A DNA stretch of 56,333 nt, taken from an uncultured Muribaculaceae bacterium (GTDB taxonomy: Bacteria; Bacteroidota; Bacteroidia; Bacteroidales; Muribaculaceae). Of the stretch, positions 11,501 through 19,585 are shown piece by piece. Under the pieces are notes generated by a model. The model did no database searches and was not told where the DNA came from. It saw only the letters and a program-made list of their open reading frames with translations. Numbering within the stretch: the stretch's first letter is position 1; each line of letters starts with the position of its first letter. The position numbers and the translations under genes are program-made. Where the stretch lies: positions 1-56,333 of the forward strand of contig CANRPJ010000018.1 in NCBI GenBank assembly GCA_947632485.1, given 5' to 3'.

Positions 11501-12817
11501 CCTAAGTCGGGTATGGTGCTTACCACAGCCAACATTCCTTACGGTTCGAGCCTCTACAAGAAGGCCGGCGATACCGTGACCTCCGGCGAGATGATCTGTG
11601 AATGGGACCCCTTCAATGCCGTAATCATTGCTGAGGAAGCCGGTAAGGCCAAGTTTGAGAATGTGGAGGAGGGTGTAACCTTCCGCACTGAGAAAGACGA
11701 GAGCACCGGCTATCAGGAGAAGATTATGATCGAGCCTAAAGACCGCACTAAGGTAGCAGCCGTGAAGATCATCGATGCCGATGGCAATGAGGTGCGCACG
11801 TATTCTCTGCCTGTAGGCGCCCACCTTCTTATCAACGACGGTGAGGAGGTAGCTCCCGGCAAGGTGTTTGTGAAGATTCCGCGTGCTGCCGGTAGCGCCG
11901 GCGATATCACGGGTGGTCTTCCGCGTGTAACCGAGCTGTTCGAGGCCCGCAACCCGTCGAATCCGGCTGTGGTTAGCGAAATCGACGGCGAGGTCCAGTT
12001 CGGTAAGATCAAGCGTGGTAACCGCGAGATCAGCGTCACCTCCAAGCTCGGCGAGGTCAAGAAATATCTCGTGCCTCTGTCGAAGCAGATTCTGGTTCAG
12101 GAAAATGACTATGTGCGTGCCGGCACTCCGCTTTCCGACGGTGCCGTGACTCCGGCCGATATCCTCAATATCAAGGGCCCCACGGCAGTGCAGGAATACA
12201 TCGTAAACGAGGTTCAGGACGTTTACCGCAGCCAGGGTGTGAAGATCAACGACAAGCACTTTGAGGTAATCGTGCGCCAGATGATGCGTAAGGTCAACAT
12301 TCTCGATCCGGGCGATTCCCGCTTCCTGGAGCAGCAGATTGTAGACAAGCGCGACTTCATGGAGGAAAATGACAATATCTGGGGTAAGAAGGTGATCACC
12401 GATGCCGGCGACAGCACCACTTACTATAAGGGTCAGATCATTACCGTGCGCAAGCTCCGCGATGAGAACTCTGCCCTTAAGCGCAAGGATCTCAAGATAA
12501 TGGAGGTTCGCGATGCAGTGCCTGCCACTTCGGAGCAGATCCTTCAGGGTATCACCCGCGCCGCATTGCAGACTTCGAGCTTCATGTCGGCAGCCTCCTT
12601 CCAGGAGACTACCAAGGTGCTCAACGATGCTGCAATCAACGGCAAGACCGATACGCTCGAGGGCATGAAGGAGAACGTGATCTGCGGTCACCTGATTCCC
12701 GCCGGCACCGGTCTGCGCGAGTACAATAAGCTCATCGTGGCCAACCTTGACGACTATGAGGCTCTGAAGCGCGAAAGGGAAATTGAGGAGGTTGAGGCTG
12801 AAGAGATAGAGGCCTGA
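8543..12817 (+). CDS. rpoC: DNA-directed RNA polymerase beta' subunit
   Basis: The 1424-aa catalytic subunit carries an N-terminal zinc finger (CHCGKYKR and CDRCGVEV, about residues 67-90), the Mg-binding [12 protein letters not shown], the trigger-loop region ([13 protein letters not shown]) and a second cysteine cluster ([14 protein letters not shown]). It ends in an acidic Glu-rich tail ([14 protein letters not shown]). Length and start [11 protein letters not shown] match Bacteroidetes homologues as remembered. A terminator-like hairpin follows. Confidence 0.99.
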   Translation: MAFRRDNKIKSNFSKITIGLASPEEIKEKSSGEVLKPETINYRTYKPERDGLFCEKIFGPVKDYECHCGKYKRIRYKGIVCDRCGVEVTEKKVRRERMGHIELVVPVAHIWYFRSLPNKIGYLLGLPSKKLDAVIYYERYVVINPGNVEGVQKLDLLSEDEYLEIMEKLPENNHLLDDSDPNKFVAKMGAEALYDLLKEIDLPRLAAELRNRANTDGSQQRKTEALKRLQVVNSFLASADRNRPEWMILKAVPVIPPELRPLVPLDGGRFATSDLNDLYRRVIIRNNRLKRLIEIQAPEVILRNEKRLLQEAVDSLLDNSRKASAVKSDVNRPLKSLSDSLKGKQGRFRQNLLGKRVDYSARSVIVVGPELKMHECGLPKLMAAELYKPFVIRKLLERGIVKTVKSAKKIVDRKEPVVWDILEYVMKGHPVLLNRAPTLHRLGIQAFQPKMIEGKAIQLHPLACTAFNADFDGDQMAVHLPLGNEAILEAQMLMLGAHNILNPANGAPITVPSQDMVLGLYYITKLRKGDQGEGSKFYGPEEAEIAYNEGKVTLHAPVTIMVDDIDEEGKPIRHLVENTSVGRVLFNQYVPKEIGYVNEIISKKSLRTIIGKVIKACGVTRSAQFLDDIKNLGYKMAFKGGLSFNLGDVIIPKEKEEYVAEGYQQVEEVLGNFQMGLITANDRYNQVIDIWTHVNSRLADTLMKQMAADQQGFNSVYMMLDSGARGSKDQIRQLSGMRGLMAKPQKSGAEGGQIIENPILANFKEGLSVLEYFISTHGARKGLADTALKTADAGYLTRRLVDVAHDVIITEEDCGTLRGLVCTEVKNNEEVVASLSERILGRVSVHDIVDPYTGELIVAAGEEINDAAAERIEKSPIEQVEIRSVLTCEAKKGVCAKCYGRNLSNHRMVQKGEAVGVIAAQSIGEPGTQLTLRTFHVGGVAGNTAAVKDVTARHEGVLEIDELRTVKNVEGVDIVVGRMAEMRIVEPKSGMVLTTANIPYGSSLYKKAGDTVTSGEMICEWDPFNAVIIAEEAGKAKFENVEEGVTFRTEKDESTGYQEKIMIEPKDRTKVAAVKIIDADGNEVRTYSLPVGAHLLINDGEEVAPGKVFVKIPRAAGSAGDITGGLPRVTELFEARNPSNPAVVSEIDGEVQFGKIKRGNREISVTSKLGEVKKYLVPLSKQILVQENDYVRAGTPLSDGAVTPADILNIKGPTAVQEYIVNEVQDVYRSQGVKINDKHFEVIVRQMMRKVNILDPGDSRFLEQQIVDKRDFMEENDNIWGKKVITDAGDSTTYYKGQIITVRKLRDENSALKRKDLKIMEVRDAVPATSEQILQGITRAALQTSSFMSAASFQETTKVLNDAAINGKTDTLEGMKENVICGHLIPAGTGLREYNKLIVANLDDYEALKREREIEEVEAEEIEA

Positions 12818-12860
12818 ACGGGACAGCTACACTAAAGTCAATAGCTCTATATGTTTATTA

Positions 12861-12925
12861 CGGAGGGTATGGTCGGCAGACTATGCCCTCCGATTGTTAA
12901 GGGCGAAAAAATTTTTTTTGATTTT
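12861..12925 (+). terminator. Probable terminator after rpoC
   Basis: CGGAGGGTAT (12861-12870) pairs with ATGCCCTCCG (12883-12892) in a 10-bp stem with one G-U pair and a 12-nt loop. An A-run and a T-run (about 12908-12922) follow after a gap of some 15 nt. The delayed U-run makes this less certain than a canonical terminator. It separates rpoC from the sigma-factor cassette. Confidence 0.6.
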
Positions 12926-12982
12926 GCTGTCACAAATCGGGCATTTCTCCGTCATATAATAAAGGAGCCTCAAAAACGGGTT

Positions 12983-13474
12983 ATGAACGAAGAGGATTTC
13001 AAGGCGATGGTGATGCCAGGGTGCCGCGCAGCTTATGCGTGGGCCAGTAGGATTGTAGGCGTCGATGATGCCTCTGATATCGTTCAGGAAAGCCTCCGCC
13101 GCCTTTGGGAGCGCCGGAGGGAGCTCTCTTCCATGGATAATGTGACCGGCTATATAATGATGATTGTCAGGAATATGGCTGTAGATCTTATGAAGGAGAG
13201 GGAAAACCTTGTTGGATTCGATACCTTGTCGTCGGCTCAGCTGGCATCTAAAGAAGCTCCTGCACTTGAACGATCGGAAGATGCGAAATTGCTTCAGAAG
13301 ATGCTGAGAATGCTTCCCGACAGCCAGAGAGAGGTAGTGAAGATGTCGCTTCTGGCGGCAATGTCAAATTCCGAGATCGCAGAGGTCACCGGGCTCAGCT
13401 ACGAGTTAGTGAGGCAAAACCTTTCCCGCGGAAGAAAGAAATTGAGAGAATTATATAAAGCTGCAACAAAATGA
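12983..13474 (+). CDS. RNA polymerase sigma-70 family (ECF-type) sigma factor
   Basis: The 163-aa protein has a region 2 helix (DASDIVQESLRRLWERR, about residues 30-46), a linker, and a region 4 helix-turn-helix (LPDSQREVVKMSLL, then NSEIAEVTGLSYELVRQNLSRG). ECF factors redirect polymerase to envelope-stress or nutrient genes. I start at ATG 12983 (MNEEDFKAMV). The open frame extends upstream to 12851, but that part overlaps the rpoC terminator and has no sigma-like sequence. The stop overlaps the next start by 4 nt, which indicates coupled expression with the membrane protein that follows. Confidence 0.88.
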   Translation: MNEEDFKAMVMPGCRAAYAWASRIVGVDDASDIVQESLRRLWERRRELSSMDNVTGYIMMIVRNMAVDLMKERENLVGFDTLSSAQLASKEAPALERSEDAKLLQKMLRMLPDSQREVVKMSLLAAMSNSEIAEVTGLSYELVRQNLSRGRKKLRELYKAATK

Positions 13475-14223
13475 AAAGCTACGAAGAAAAAAGATGCCGT
13501 TTGCTTCTTGATGAATACTATCAGGGTATCATCTCGCCTGATGGCCAGGACGAGCTCAAGCTCCTTCTGGGCTCTCCTGATCTTCCAGAAGATCTGGAGA
13601 TAGAGCGGTCGTTTTTTGCTATGCTCGATAAAGCCGTGGCTTCAGATGCTCCCGAATCGCCGATGCTGGATTCCATGATCTCCGGCATGGTGGCCGATAT
13701 AGCTGCCGAAGAGAGGGCGTCGCGTTGGCGCAGGCTGAGGAGGGGAGGCCTCTGGATTGCCGCCGCTGCAGTGACTGCGGTTCTTATTGTAGGGGCTGCT
13801 TTGCGGATTGATCCGGTTTCCATAGCTGATAAGACTCTGACTGCCGAAAGCCTCCAATCAGATACGCTCAGGATTGATACTGTGGATATTGTAAGAACTG
13901 CGGAGCCTGCCGCAAGTATGATTGCAGCAGTAAATGAGAGAAATTCCGACAGCCCCCGGGCTGCTAAGGAGGTCGCCTCAAAATCAAAAGAGGTGACTTC
14001 CGCTCCGGTTGTGAAGGCATCTGAGAATGAGGTGAAAAAAGATGAGATCACCGAGGAGCAGCTGCGTATGGCCAATGAAACGATCGACGAGGTGCAGGCC
14101 TTTTTCGATCAGATGATGGCTGAATGGGATAATGCTGACCGCGGAGTAAGAGGATTGTTGAAGAATCGCGGCACTCTGGCCGATTCCGGAGAAAAAGACC
14201 CCGAAATAATTGAAAATCAATGA
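13471..14223 (+). CDS. Single-pass membrane protein, candidate anti-sigma factor
   Basis: This 250-aa protein has a soluble N-terminal part of about 88 residues, one transmembrane segment (about residues 92-111) just after the basic stretch WRRLRRG, and a C-terminal part rich in Ala, Ser, Glu and Lys. No catalytic motif is visible. The 4-nt ATGA overlap with the sigma gene and the cytoplasm-membrane-periplasm layout fit an anti-sigma factor that holds its sigma at the membrane. This is inferred from position and topology; no clear anti-sigma domain such as a ZAS motif was seen. Confidence 0.65.
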   Translation: MKSYEEKRCRLLLDEYYQGIISPDGQDELKLLLGSPDLPEDLEIERSFFAMLDKAVASDAPESPMLDSMISGMVADIAAEERASRWRRLRRGGLWIAAAAVTAVLIVGAALRIDPVSIADKTLTAESLQSDTLRIDTVDIVRTAEPAASMIAAVNERNSDSPRAAKEVASKSKEVTSAPVVKASENEVKKDEITEEQLRMANETIDEVQAFFDQMMAEWDNADRGVRGLLKNRGTLADSGEKDPEIIENQ

Positions 14224-14717
14224 GACGAAGGTTTGCTATAGGTCTGGTAGCATTAATGCTCTCGCTCTGCTGCGGCGGAGCCTGGGCTTACTCGCTTGAG
14301 GAGATGCGCAGCTGGACCAATACGAAGAAATATAATGTGTTGAGCCACGATATTCTGCGTAAGACTTCCAGTAAACTGGTGTTTCCGCTGGTATCGGTAG
14401 AGACCAATATGCTCGATTCTCTGGTTCTGATTGTGGCAGATGGAGCAGATAAGGCGCGCCAGGCGGAGGCAGCGGCTATGGTGAGGGAGCTTACGAGGGA
14501 AGAGGGCATGAGCAGAGTGCTTGATGCGCGCGGAAGCGATGATGTGCAGATTGTATTCGCACATTCCGAAGAAGGTGATGATTTCTACGATAAGATGGTG
14601 ATCTGGGGTAGCAAAAGAGGCACCGAAAGAGGCAATGAATACACCATTCTTTACCTCGAAGGAATGATTCCGGTAGATAATCTGGAGCTCAACTCTACGA
14701 TTTTCCCGAAATTCTGA
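14220..14717 (+). CDS. Secreted protein, possibly DUF4252-like
   Basis: This 165-aa protein has a signal peptide (MRRRFAIGLVALMLSLCCGGAWA) followed by a small alpha/beta domain. Its start overlaps the anti-sigma candidate by 4 nt, making a sigma / membrane protein / exported protein trio. Size, export signal and neighbourhood recall DUF4252 proteins that accompany sigma factors in Bacteroides; the family assignment is tentative. Two cysteines fall within the signal region, so lipidation is not excluded. Function unknown. Confidence 0.7.
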   Translation: MRRRFAIGLVALMLSLCCGGAWAYSLEEMRSWTNTKKYNVLSHDILRKTSSKLVFPLVSVETNMLDSLVLIVADGADKARQAEAAAMVRELTREEGMSRVLDARGSDDVQIVFAHSEEGDDFYDKMVIWGSKRGTERGNEYTILYLEGMIPVDNLELNSTIFPKF

Positions 14718-14727
14718 GTTGCGAGGT

Positions 14728-14758
14728 TTGGCTAAGTCGCGGATAGGTGTTAACTTCG
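14728..14758 (+). promoter_or_regulatory. Bacteroidetes-type promoter for the TlpA-like lipoprotein gene
   Basis: TTG at 14728-14730 and TAACTTCG at 14751-14758 are separated by 20 bp, matching the Bacteroidetes -33/-7 pattern with one change from TAnnTTTG. It lies just after the sigma trio and 52 nt before the lipoprotein start. Confidence 0.6.
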
Positions 14759-14810
14759 CGGGGAGGCCTGTGGCCTGTTGACCCGGAATTTTTCGGAAAA
14801 CCACGACAAT

Positions 14811-15803
14811 ATGAAACTTTCAATCTTTCTTCCAGCCGCCGCTATGATAGCGCTGGCTTCGTGTCAGAACAAAGAGGCCCGTCTCGATGTAGCTCTTCCC
14901 GATGCTGCCGACGGCCAGACTGTAGAACTTCTCAACTATGCCGATTCCGCATCGCTCGGAACCGCTGAGTTCGCCGGCGGTTCAGCTGCGATTATCCTTC
15001 CGGAAGGCTCCGAGGGCGCATTGGCGCTTGTGCGCGTAGATGGCCGCACCAAGGGCTATTACCTCGTAGAGGGCGGTCAGGCCCTCTTCAACGGTGAGAC
15101 TGAGGCCGCTACCGGCACTCCCGGCAATGACGCATTCTCAGCCCTGCTTATCCGCCTCGATTCTCTTGAGGAGGCAGAGATGCCCGCTGAGCGTAAGGCG
15201 CTGGTAGAGGAGAGCTATAATGCCAATAAGAGCAACGGACTCGGTCTCTATCTGGCCCAGGAGTGGAGCCGCAGTGCAACCACGGCAGAGATCGACAGCC
15301 TTCTGGCAGTAGCTCCCGAAGGAGTAAAGGATTCCCCCCGCGTGAAGCGCTACAGGAATATGGCTGTGCTCCAGGAGGCTACTGCTCCCGGACAGCAGTT
15401 CACCGATTTCAGCGCCGTTCAGCCTGACGGCGAGACCCTCAGTCTAAGCTCCTTTGTAGAGCCGGGCAAATATACGCTCGTCGACTTCTGGGCAAGCTGG
15501 TGCCCATGGTGCATCAAGGGTCTGCCCGCTATCAAGGAGATCTACGATGCCTATAAGGATAAGGGTCTGATCGTAGTAGGCGTGGCAGTGCGCGATGATG
15601 CCGAGGCCACTAAAGGCGCTGTCGATAAGTACGGTATAACATGGCCGGTGCTCTACAACGCCGAGAGAAAGCCTTATGAAATCTATGGCATGACCGGCAT
15701 TCCTCATCTGATGCTTATCGGCCCTGACGGCAAGATAGTATCCCGCGGAGAGGGCGCTAAGAAAATACGCGAGCGTCTGGAGCAAGCTTTTTCGGCCCAG
15801 TAG
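14811..15803 (+). CDS. TlpA-like thiol-disulfide oxidoreductase, lipoprotein
   Basis: The 330-aa lipoprotein has a lipobox ALASC (Cys about residue 18), a DUF4369-like N-terminal half and a C-terminal thioredoxin fold. The active site WCPWC sits in FWASWCPWCIKG, and the cis-Pro is in TGIPHLML. Such envelope proteins reduce or shuffle disulfides. The start at 14811 is chosen because it gives the signal peptide; the frame also extends 11 codons upstream. The acyl-CoA ligase starts 13 nt downstream. A second TlpA-like protein at 43.1-44.2 kb shares the unusual CxWCIKG active site. Confidence 0.9.
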   Translation: MKLSIFLPAAAMIALASCQNKEARLDVALPDAADGQTVELLNYADSASLGTAEFAGGSAAIILPEGSEGALALVRVDGRTKGYYLVEGGQALFNGETEAATGTPGNDAFSALLIRLDSLEEAEMPAERKALVEESYNANKSNGLGLYLAQEWSRSATTAEIDSLLAVAPEGVKDSPRVKRYRNMAVLQEATAPGQQFTDFSAVQPDGETLSLSSFVEPGKYTLVDFWASWCPWCIKGLPAIKEIYDAYKDKGLIVVGVAVRDDAEATKGAVDKYGITWPVLYNAERKPYEIYGMTGIPHLMLIGPDGKIVSRGEGAKKIRERLEQAFSAQ

Positions 15804-15816
15804 GCGTTAATAATAC

Positions 15817-17484
15817 ATGAACGCAACTCCAAATTCTTCGCTCAACGGCATTATCCAGGCTTCCGTAAGGAAGCACTGGAATGCCATGGCCCTTTCCGAT
15901 ATCGGCGGAACCGGGTATCAGTATAAGACTCTTGCCGAGATGGTCGAGAAGATGCACATTCTTTTCGAGGAAGGCGGAATCCGCAAAGGCGATAAGGTAG
16001 CCATCTGCGGGCGCAACTCTTCGAATTGGGCAGTGGTCTTCATCAGTTGCCTCACCGCAGGAGTGGTGGCAGTGCCGATTCTCCATGAGTTCAAGGCCGA
16101 TACGATCCATAATCTCGTGAACCATTCTGAGGCGAAGCTGCTCTTCACCGATGCTTCTATATGGGAGAATCTCGATGAGACCTCCATGCCCTCGCTGGAG
16201 GGCGCCATCTATCTGATGGAGCTCGGTATGCCTTTCTGCCGGAATGAGAGGCTGCGCCAGGCCAGGGAGAATCTCAACGAGCTTTTCGGGGAGAAATATC
16301 CTGAAGACTGGAAGCCGGAAGATGTGAGGTATCCCGAAGAGGATCCGGAAGACCTCGCGGTGCTTAACTATACCTCTGGCTCTACCGGCTCTCCCAAAGG
16401 AGTGATGCTGCCTTACCGGAGCATCTACAGCAATGTGCGCTTCGCCATGGAGAATATAGATTTCTTCAAGGTAGGCGACGGAGTGGTAAATATGCTTCCT
16501 CTCGCTCATCTCTATGGCATGGTGATCGAGATGCTCTATCCGTTCTGCCAGGGGTGTCACTGCCATTTCCTTACGCATCTGCCTTCGCCGAAGGTGATAC
16601 TGAGCGCCTTTGCTGAGGTTAAGCCGAAGCTCATAATCACCGTGCCGATGATTCTGGAGAAGATAATCAGGAATAAGGTCTTCCCTGTGCTCCAGACTCC
16701 TAAGATGAAGCTGCTGCTCAAGCTTCCTATTATTAAGAATAAGGTACTTGCCAAGGTGAAAGAGAGCCTGATGCAGGCTTTCGGAGGCGATCTGAGGGAG
16801 CTCATTGTAGGTGGAGCCGCTCTGAATGCGGAGGTGGAGCAATTCCTGATTCGTATTAAGTTTCCCTTCACCGTGGGCTACGGCATGACCGAGTGCGGAC
16901 CCCTCATCTGCTATGCTCCTCCGGGAGAGAATCCGCCTAAGGCCTGCGGAAAGGTAGTAGACCGTATGGAGGCTCGTGTAGATTCTCCGGATCCGGCGAA
17001 TGTGCCCGGTAATCTTTGGGTGAAGGGTGCCAACGTGATGACCGGCTACTATAAGAACGAGCAGGCTACCAAGGAGATAATGCCCGACGATGACGGCTGG
17101 ATGAACACCGGTGATATGTGCACGATCAGCCCCGACGGCTATGTGACTATCAGCGGGCGCTCCAAGACCATGATTCTCGGGCCGAGCGGACAGAATATCT
17201 ATCCCGAGGAGATCGAGCAGAAGCTCAACGGTCTGCCCTATGTAAGCGAATCCCTGATAATCGACGACCACGGCGAGCTTGTAGCCCTCATCTATCCCGA
17301 CTACGATGCCGCTCAGAAAGATGGACTCAGTGCCGAAGCGATCGATAAGGTGATGGAGCAGAACCTTGTAGCTCTGAATGCCGCTGTGCCCGCCTATAGC
17401 AGGGTGAAGCGCCACAAGATTTTCCTCGAGGAGTTTGAGAAGACTCCGAAGCGCAGCATAAAGCGGTTTCTCTATCAGCCCTGA
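15817..17484 (+). CDS. AMP-binding long-chain fatty acid-CoA ligase
   Basis: This 555-aa ANL-superfamily enzyme activates a fatty acid with ATP and joins it to CoA. The P-loop is YTSGSTGSPKG (about residue 187), followed by GYGMTECGP (about 353), the hinge region GRSKTMILGPSGQNIYPEEIE-like block split around residue 450, and the terminal Lys region FEKTPKRSIKR. Substrate length cannot be read from sequence. It lies 13 nt after the TlpA-like gene and ends just before a strong bidirectional terminator. Confidence 0.9.
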   Translation: MNATPNSSLNGIIQASVRKHWNAMALSDIGGTGYQYKTLAEMVEKMHILFEEGGIRKGDKVAICGRNSSNWAVVFISCLTAGVVAVPILHEFKADTIHNLVNHSEAKLLFTDASIWENLDETSMPSLEGAIYLMELGMPFCRNERLRQARENLNELFGEKYPEDWKPEDVRYPEEDPEDLAVLNYTSGSTGSPKGVMLPYRSIYSNVRFAMENIDFFKVGDGVVNMLPLAHLYGMVIEMLYPFCQGCHCHFLTHLPSPKVILSAFAEVKPKLIITVPMILEKIIRNKVFPVLQTPKMKLLLKLPIIKNKVLAKVKESLMQAFGGDLRELIVGGAALNAEVEQFLIRIKFPFTVGYGMTECGPLICYAPPGENPPKACGKVVDRMEARVDSPDPANVPGNLWVKGANVMTGYYKNEQATKEIMPDDDGWMNTGDMCTISPDGYVTISGRSKTMILGPSGQNIYPEEIEQKLNGLPYVSESLIIDDHGELVALIYPDYDAAQKDGLSAEAIDKVMEQNLVALNAAVPAYSRVKRHKIFLEEFEKTPKRSIKRFLYQP

Positions 17485-17505
17485 GGCTGATTCATTGATG
17501 ATACT

Positions 17506-17545
17506 TTTAAGGCCCCGACCGCAACCGCGGCATCGGGGCCTTAAA
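17506..17545. terminator. Bidirectional intrinsic terminator
   Basis: TTTAAGGCCCCGA (17506-17518) pairs with TCGGGGCCTTAAA (17533-17545) in a 13-bp perfect stem. T-rich on either side, it lies between the convergent acyl-CoA ligase and nth genes and can serve both. Confidence 0.9.
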
Positions 17546-17563
17546 GCTATTCTGGCAGCTTCC

Positions 17564-18286
17564 CTATTTCTCTTTTGCCGGAGCGGCTTTCTTCTTAGGA
17601 GCCGGTTTTCGCTTCTTCTTCTCCGCGGCCTCCACGCTCAGCCCTTTAGCCGAAGCGCTCTGATAAGCCTTACAGAACTCTTTCAGGCCGCATGAGGCGC
17701 AGTCGGGCTTGCGGGCGGTGCATACGTAGCGCCCGTGGAGCACGAGCCAATGGTGAGCTTTTCCTACAATCTCCTCCGGCACGTATTTCACCAGCGTGCG
17801 CTCCGTGGCGAGCGGTGTGCGCGAGGCGCGCGTAAGACCGATACGGTTGCTCACCCTGAACACATGGGTATCTACCGGCATGGCTGATTCGTCCCACACC
17901 ACGGCAAGCATCACATTCGCCGTCTTGCGCCCTACGCCCGGAATCTGAAGCAGCTCCTCCATAGTGGAGGGCACCTCGCCGCCAAACTTTTCTACCAGCA
18001 CCTGTGCCGCCTTAATCAGATGGCGCGTCTTGGCGTTGGGGTAGCTCACGCTTTTTATATAGCCGTAGACCTCTTCCTCGGTAGCCTTCGCGAGCGCCTG
18101 CGGGGTAGGGTAGGCCTCAAAAAGGGCGGGGGTAATCATGTTGACCCTCTTATCGGTGCATTGCGCCGAAAGAATCACCGCCAGCAGCAGATGGAAGGTA
18201 GAGTCGTAGGAGAGTTCGGTGCGCGGCTCAGGATCGTTGGCCTGAAACCAGCGTATCACCCCCTCGTAGCGCTCCTTGATCTCCAT
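17564..18286 (-). CDS. nth: Endonuclease III
   Basis: This 240-aa base-excision glycosylase/AP lyase removes oxidised pyrimidines. The helix-hairpin-helix with catalytic Lys reads LLQIPGVGRKTANVMLAV; the catalytic Asp is in PVDTHVFRVSNRIG. The [4Fe-4S] cluster ligands show the C-x6-C-x2-C-x5-C spacing (CTARKPDCASCGLKEFC). The C-terminus has a Lys/Ala/Pro-rich tail of about 25 residues, absent from E. coli Nth and probably disordered. It starts 3 nt after pheS, in one operon. Confidence 0.97.
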   Translation of the reverse strand: MEIKERYEGVIRWFQANDPEPRTELSYDSTFHLLLAVILSAQCTDKRVNMITPALFEAYPTPQALAKATEEEVYGYIKSVSYPNAKTRHLIKAAQVLVEKFGGEVPSTMEELLQIPGVGRKTANVMLAVVWDESAMPVDTHVFRVSNRIGLTRASRTPLATERTLVKYVPEEIVGKAHHWLVLHGRYVCTARKPDCASCGLKEFCKAYQSASAKGLSVEAAEKKKRKPAPKKKAAPAKEK

Positions 18287-18289
18287 CGC

Positions 18290-19315
18290 TTAATGGGCTG
18301 CGTCAAACTGATGTAGGAATCTCAGGTCGTTTTCGCTGAAGAGCCGCAGGTCGTTGACGCGATATTTCAGGTTGGCTATGCGCTCCACTCCCATGCCAAA
18401 CGCGTAGCCGCTATATTCATTCGGATCGATTCCGCAGGCCTCAAGCACATTGGGGTCAACCATTCCGCAGCCCAGAATTTCAACCCAGCCTGTACCCTTG
18501 CAGAGCGCGCAGCCCTTGCCGCCGCAGATATGGCATGATATGTCCATCTCCGCCGAGGGTTCGGTGAAGGGGAAATAAGAGGGGCGCAGGCGGATACGGG
18601 TGTCGGGGCCGAACATTTCGCGTGCAAAATAGAGAAGCACCTGCTTCAGGTCTGCAAACGATACGTTTTTGTCAATGTACAGACCTTCAACCTGATGGAA
18701 GAAGCAGTGGGCACGCGCCGATACGGCTTCGTTGCGAAACACTCTGCCCGGGCAGATGATGCGGATAGGCGGCTGCGTCTTCTCCATTACGCGCGTCTGA
18801 ACCGAAGAGGTGTGCGTGCGCAGCAGCACGTCTGAGGGCTCGCGGCTGATAAAGAACGTATCCTGCATATCGCGGGCCGGATGGTCGGGCGGGAAATTGA
18901 GCGAGGAGAACACGTGCCAGTCATCTTCAATCTCCGGTCCTTCCGCCACTGTGAATCCTACGCGGGAGAAAATGGAATTGATTTCATTTTTCACCAGCGA
19001 GAGGGGGTGGCGGGTGCCGAAAGGCTTCGGCACAGCCGTGCGCGTAATGTCGATAGATGCCAACGCATCGTCGGCACCGGCGGCCATTGATTCCTTCAGA
19101 GAGGCAATCTTCTCAGTTGCCAGCGTCTTGAGTTCGTTGAGAAGCACTCCAACCTGACGCTTCTGGTCAGCCGCCACGCTGCGGAAATCGTTGAAAAGGG
19201 CGCTCACGGCTCCCTTCTTGCTCAGATATTTGATACGCAGCTGCTCGGCCTCTTCAGGAGTGGAGGCCGCAAGTTTTGATATTTCAGCTTTAAGCGCCTG
19301 AATTTTTTCTATCAT
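18290..19315 (-). CDS. pheS: Phenylalanine-tRNA ligase alpha subunit
   Basis: The 341-aa class II synthetase subunit has an N-terminal coiled coil, motif 2 around RVFRNEAVSARAHCFFHQVEG, and motif 3 near GYAFGMGVERIA. A CxxC-type loop (CHICGGKGCALCKGTGW) is present, as in many PheS. It attaches Phe to tRNA-Phe with PheT, which is not in this window. A TAATTTTG -7 box (19347-19354, minus) lies about 30 nt upstream. Confidence 0.98.
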   Translation of the reverse strand: MIEKIQALKAEISKLAASTPEEAEQLRIKYLSKKGAVSALFNDFRSVAADQKRQVGVLLNELKTLATEKIASLKESMAAGADDALASIDITRTAVPKPFGTRHPLSLVKNEINSIFSRVGFTVAEGPEIEDDWHVFSSLNFPPDHPARDMQDTFFISREPSDVLLRTHTSSVQTRVMEKTQPPIRIICPGRVFRNEAVSARAHCFFHQVEGLYIDKNVSFADLKQVLLYFAREMFGPDTRIRLRPSYFPFTEPSAEMDISCHICGGKGCALCKGTGWVEILGCGMVDPNVLEACGIDPNEYSGYAFGMGVERIANLKYRVNDLRLFSENDLRFLHQFDAAH

Positions 19316-19346
19316 TGCTATTATGAGGCTTAGTGCCCCGCAAGTG

Positions 19347-19354
19347 CAAAATTA
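19347..19354 (-). promoter_or_regulatory. -7 box for pheS-nth
   Basis: On the minus strand this is TAATTTTG, a fit to TAnnTTTG, 31 nt upstream of the pheS start. No clear TTG was found at the expected -33 distance. Confidence 0.45.
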
Positions 19355-19406
19355 AGCAAAAAAATGGAGTTTTCAGTCTTTCGGACTCAGGCTGTGAAAG
19401 GAGGCT

Positions 19407-19533
19407 TGACCGCCTTGACACGAAATACAGCTTATGATTCTGTCTATTAGGATATTAACTGTATTATTGTGTCAAGGCTGTCAATCCGGCTATCTCCCGC
19501 CGAACATCTGGATAGTCTGTTAATAAAAGCGCC
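19407..19533 (+). repeat. 127-bp direct repeat, copy 1, with internal palindrome
   Basis: This is repeated at 21992-22118 in the same orientation with five mismatches and no gaps (about 96% identity). Inside it, GCCTTGACA (19412-19420) and AATACAG (19424-19430) pair with CTGTATT (19459-19465) and TGTCAAGGC (19470-19478), a two-part 16-bp stem around a 28-nt loop. The last bases, AAGCGCC, form a 7-bp hairpin with GGCGCTT just beyond. It lies between pheS and the 3' end of the barrel gene. No coding capacity is seen; identity as a REP- or MITE-like element is inference. Confidence 0.9.
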
Positions 19534-19585
19534 ACAGGCGCTTACGCAGAAAATTGGTGAGATTGGTTTTTCACTGAATCCCTTT

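Noticed and set aside
10355..12691. 778-codon antisense frame opposite rpoC
   Set aside because: Same reason as above; the sense gene is unambiguous.
12851..12982. 44-codon upstream extension of the sigma factor
   Set aside because: It overlaps the rpoC terminator hairpin and has no sigma-like sequence.
19420..19470. Invertible promoter between palindrome arms
   Set aside because: The segment between the arms is only about 28-50 bp, holds no TAnnTTTG box, has the same orientation in both copies, and no recombinase is nearby.
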